This document shows, piece after piece, positions 5,828 to 8,071 of a stretch of 8,071 bases of DNA; within the stretch, counting starts at the first letter, position 1, and every line of letters starts with the position of its first letter. The DNA is from Bacteroidales bacterium (GTDB lineage: Bacteria; Bacteroidota; Bacteroidia; Bacteroidales; JAADJA01): the NCBI GenBank assembly GCA_030635465.1, contig DAOVYU010000029.1:1-8071 (forward strand), read 5' to 3'. The notes below the pieces were generated by a model that was not told where the DNA came from, made no database searches, and was given only the letters and a program-made list of their open reading frames with translations. The position numbers were made by a program, and so were the translations under genes.

Positions 5828-7708
5828 TTAATCTACAATCATTTTTTTGGTAATTGCTGATTCTCCTGCCCTTACTGTATAAAAGTAAATGCCAGGTGTA
5901 AGATTAGATCCATCAATGGTAATGGTATTCAATCCAGTCTTTCCCATGCCTGTATTGATAGAATAAACTTTTTGTCCCATCATGTTTACAACATCTAATG
6001 ATAGCTCAGTAGCTTGCATTAAATTTACTTGTACAATTGAAGTAGATGTAAAAGGATTAGGAAAGTTTTGTGATACATCATAATCGAAGATTGGAATGTT
6101 ATTTTCTTTTTCACCTACCCATACTTCATCTTTGTTGATGGTCATTACAGAAATGGAGTTTTCACCAAATGGGTCTTCATCACCCCTAACTGCAAGACCA
6201 GGCTCATTGTCATGCTGGTATAAGACGTAATAACTATCGTCAGAGACTTTGGCAATTGAAGGAAATACACACTCATCAAAGATATGAATTAACTCAGAAG
6301 TTAAATGCTGAAAGGGTCCCCAAAAGTCACCATTTGGAGAATATCTACTCCAAAGATGCCGGTAACTTTGTGCATCATTGTCATATCCTTCAGTTACGGA
6401 TGAGTAAACCAAAAATATCTGGTTCATATCATCAATAAGAATTTGTGGCATACTTGAAAATCCCAGGTAATAAGTTCCCCAATCATCCAAGACATCCAGG
6501 GTATCGTTGCCATTTAAATCTTGTGACCAGCCAATTAGGCTATAATCATCTTCAAGCTCCGAACCAGCTTCGCCATAAGGATTCAAAGAATTCAGATCGT
6601 TTGAGAAATTGGGTCTGTCTTCGTTCCAGTATCCAATACCACCAACACCAGGAAACCAGAAAGTGCCAGCACCATCAGAATTTGCCCTGTTTATACCAAA
6701 TACTATATGGACTTTATCTTCATTATCGAAGGCCAGGTGATGAGCTCCATCAGGACAATAAAATGTATCGGTTACTGCAGGTGTTTGCATGTTAAAGAAC
6801 GGGTATGGACATTCCCAAACTACTGTTTTTGACCAGTTATCACCACCATCAGTTGATTTTAATAATACTAAATCTCTCCATGAATCACCTACAAGAATAG
6901 CAACATTATTCTCTCCATCGCTAACAATATCATACATATCGGCACTATAGCCATAATATTCATTGGCGGATATCCCATCAAGCACTACATTTTCAGGATC
7001 CCAAGTTACTCCTCCATCGGCTGATCTTGAATAAAGTAAGGCTCCATCCAGACCCTGATATAGGGAACCTGAATTGGCTATGGGCCATGTTATACAAATA
7101 GTATGTATCACTGAATTATTAAGGCCACCTGTAGTTGTACGATTCCATGAAATACTTTGTCCGTCAGGGCCTAAAAATTCTTCTTCCGACCAGTCTCCTG
7201 TTCCCTTTTCTTCCCTCAACAGATAATACAAGCTTCCAGCTCCAAAGTCGTGTGAAACAACTAATTCTCCATTTTCACCATAAGGTGAATAGGATGGCCA
7301 TCCGGTACGCAGGCTTTCAATCCTGGATCCAGGATATGATCCCCACTGGGAACCATCATAATAATTGTAACCAGTTCCTCTATCACCAGAAAAACCAGGG
7401 AAATCCAATCCAAAAGTAAAAACACCTGCCATGCTTCCATCTGGGTATAAATGTAGCCGATCCATCGAGCTGGTATTGGTTTGAAGATCGTAATAGGTGT
7501 TTCCGATAATAGTTTCATCCACAAGAACATCACTTTTATAGGATGGGATGGTTTGAGATTTTGTTCCTATCTTTTGATGTTGAACTGGATTTTCCTTTTT
7601 AACAGCAAAATTTCTCATGTCCTTGTTTGGGATTACATGCTGTTGCGCGAACAGCGAAGTTGTATATCCCAGGATCATTGCAAATAGTAGTAGTTTTTTC
7701 ATTGTCAT
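5828..7708 (-). CDS. T9SS-secreted Asp-box (sialidase/BNR-like) propeller protein
   Basis: This 626-residue protein has a signal peptide (M-K-K, hydrophobic 6-19, cleavage after F-A with Gln22). Met1-Thr-Met3 gives two possible starts; Met3 (7702) would give the more usual M-K-K opening. Residues about 65-535 look like a beta-propeller. Two clear Asp boxes are visible, S-A-D-G-G-V-T-W (229-236) and S-T-D-G-G-D-N-W (285-292), plus blade-like strands such as D-K-V-H-I-V-F-G (331-338) and N-Q-I-F-L-V-Y-S (429-436). A Ca2+-loop-like D-L-N-G-N-D-T-L-D-V-L-D lies at 397-408. The C-terminus (about 543-626) is a type A T9SS sorting domain: Q-N-F-P-N-P-F near 547-553, M-M-G-Q-K-V-Y at 576-582, P-G-I-Y-F-Y-T-V at 605-612, then a basic end K-K-M-I-V-D. 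Export through the outer membrane and surface attachment or release are therefore expected. Asp boxes alone do not prove glycosidase activity; no sialidase Arg triad or F/YRIP motif was found, so a binding or structural role is equally possible. It is transcribed alone, with its own promoter and terminator. Confidence 0.9.
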   Translation of the reverse strand: MTMKKLLLFAMILGYTTSLFAQQHVIPNKDMRNFAVKKENPVQHQKIGTKSQTIPSYKSDVLVDETIIGNTYYDLQTNTSSMDRLHLYPDGSMAGVFTFGLDFPGFSGDRGTGYNYYDGSQWGSYPGSRIESLRTGWPSYSPYGENGELVVSHDFGAGSLYYLLREEKGTGDWSEEEFLGPDGQSISWNRTTTGGLNNSVIHTICITWPIANSGSLYQGLDGALLYSRSADGGVTWDPENVVLDGISANEYYGYSADMYDIVSDGENNVAILVGDSWRDLVLLKSTDGGDNWSKTVVWECPYPFFNMQTPAVTDTFYCPDGAHHLAFDNEDKVHIVFGINRANSDGAGTFWFPGVGGIGYWNEDRPNFSNDLNSLNPYGEAGSELEDDYSLIGWSQDLNGNDTLDVLDDWGTYYLGFSSMPQILIDDMNQIFLVYSSVTEGYDNDAQSYRHLWSRYSPNGDFWGPFQHLTSELIHIFDECVFPSIAKVSDDSYYVLYQHDNEPGLAVRGDEDPFGENSISVMTINKDEVWVGEKENNIPIFDYDVSQNFPNPFTSTSIVQVNLMQATELSLDVVNMMGQKVYSINTGMGKTGLNTITIDGSNLTPGIYFYTVRAGESAITKKMIVD

Positions 7709-7759
7709 GATTTTTAATGATTGATTTAAAGTTTAAAATGAATTAATATTTTATGTACA

Positions 7760-7788
7760 CAAAATAAATAGACGATAAAGTTAGCCAA
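7760..7788 (-). promoter_or_regulatory. Bacteroidota-type promoter of the 5828-7708 gene
   Basis: On the - strand, TTG (7788-7786) is followed after 19 nt by TATTTTG (7766-7760). This fits the Bacteroidota housekeeping consensus TTG-N19-21-TAnnTTTG with one T missing. Transcription would begin near 7753, leaving an A/T-rich leader of about 45 nt before the ATG at 7708. No Shine-Dalgarno is visible, as expected in this phylum. Confidence 0.5.
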
Positions 7789-7856
7789 AATTACAAAAAA
7801 AACCATAAAAAATCAGCCAACGGTTAATCCAAATCAGTTAAAGGGAAATACAGAGC

Positions 7857-7914
7857 AAAAAAAAAGGTATATAAGGAGGTTTTTAACACTGTCCTTTATA
7901 TACCCTTTTGTTTT
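7857..7914 (-). terminator. Hairpin terminator of the partial right-edge gene
   Basis: GGTATATAAGGA (7866-7877) pairs with TCCTTTATATACC (7892-7904), with one bulged T. On the - strand the stem is followed by nine T residues (complement of the A-run at 7857-7865). It begins 15 nt after the stop codon of the - strand gene ending at 7930, so it is its intrinsic terminator. It shares the GGGTATA stem motif with the terminator at 5761-5810. Confidence 0.85.
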
Positions 7915-7929
7915 AATGAAGTAAGATAA

Positions 7930-8070
7930 CTATTCTACAATCATTTTCTTAGTTATAGCTGTTTCACCAGCCCTAACAGTGTAGAAATAAACACCAGTAG
8001 TTAGTTTTGAACCACCAATGGTCAATGTATTCATACCAGTTTGAGCAACACCTGCATCAACAGCATATAC
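7930..8070 (-). CDS. Partial CDS: C-terminal T9SS sorting domain of a second secreted protein
   Basis: Only the last 46 codons and the TAG stop (7932-7930) lie in the window; the 5' part runs off the right edge. The peptide begins V-Y-A-V-D-A-G, continues G-M-N-T-L-T-I-G-G and T-T-G-V-Y-F-Y-T-V-R-A-G-E, and ends T-K-K-M-I-V-E. This is the end of a type A T9SS sorting domain. It matches the tail of the 5828-7708 product at 31 of 46 positions without gaps. The sorting domain says only that the protein is exported across the outer membrane; its working domain is outside the window. It points the same way as the 5828-7708 gene and is separated from it by its own terminator and that gene's promoter, so the two are tandem but probably separately transcribed. 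Confidence 0.88.
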   Translation of the reverse strand, partial: VYAVDAGVAQTGMNTLTIGGSKLTTGVYFYTVRAGETAITKKMIVE

Positions 8071-8071
8071 A

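Noticed and set aside
6256..6795. Open + strand frames of 60 and 116 codons opposite the propeller gene.
   Set aside because: They are antisense shadows of a clearly coding gene, with no signal peptide or family pattern.
5828..7708. Calling the propeller protein a sialidase.
   Set aside because: Only two Asp boxes are clear; the catalytic Arg triad and the F/YRIP motif were not found.

Overview
The window looks like chromosomal DNA of a low-GC member of the Bacteroidota, probably a Bacteroidales/Marinilabiliales-type organism. Four observations support this: two proteins end in a type IX secretion system (T9SS) C-terminal sorting domain; several signal peptides cleave just before Gln; there are no Shine-Dalgarno sequences, only A/T-rich leaders; and one promoter fits the Bacteroidota pattern TTG-N19-TAnnTTTG. 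The species assignment is inference. No RNA gene, insertion sequence, CRISPR array or phage gene was recognised.

Left part, + strand (191-5007). Two short exported proteins come first: a coiled-coil lipoprotein (191-841) and a small secreted protein (850-1428). A strong hairpin at 1458-1490 closes this pair. A second pair follows. An exported protein of unknown function (best start TTG at 1562, end 2389) overlaps by four bases (TTGA) the TTG start of an 873-residue leucine-rich-repeat protein (2386-5007). The LRR protein is built from three copies of one module: a Trp-rich WxxLPxxWK linker, a block of 22-residue LRRs and an NPxC-type cap. Its N-terminal domain resembles the small secreted protein at 850-1428. 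That links the two pairs and suggests an envelope-associated set of proteins whose job I do not know.

Centre (5066-5740, + strand). A family I soluble inorganic pyrophosphatase (ppa) is the only housekeeping enzyme here.

Right part, - strand. A hairpin at 5761-5810 lies between ppa and a convergent gene (5828-7708). That gene encodes a 626-residue secreted protein with Asp-box (sialidase/BNR-like) propeller motifs and a T9SS sorting domain, and it has a recognisable promoter (7760-7788). Behind it, after another terminator (7857-7914), is the 3' end of a second T9SS-sorted gene (7930-8070) cut by the window edge. The sorting tails of the two proteins match at 31 of 46 positions, so this looks like tandem genes for surface or secreted proteins, each with its own terminator.

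The most interesting part is the LRR module architecture and the possible functional link among the four left-hand genes.
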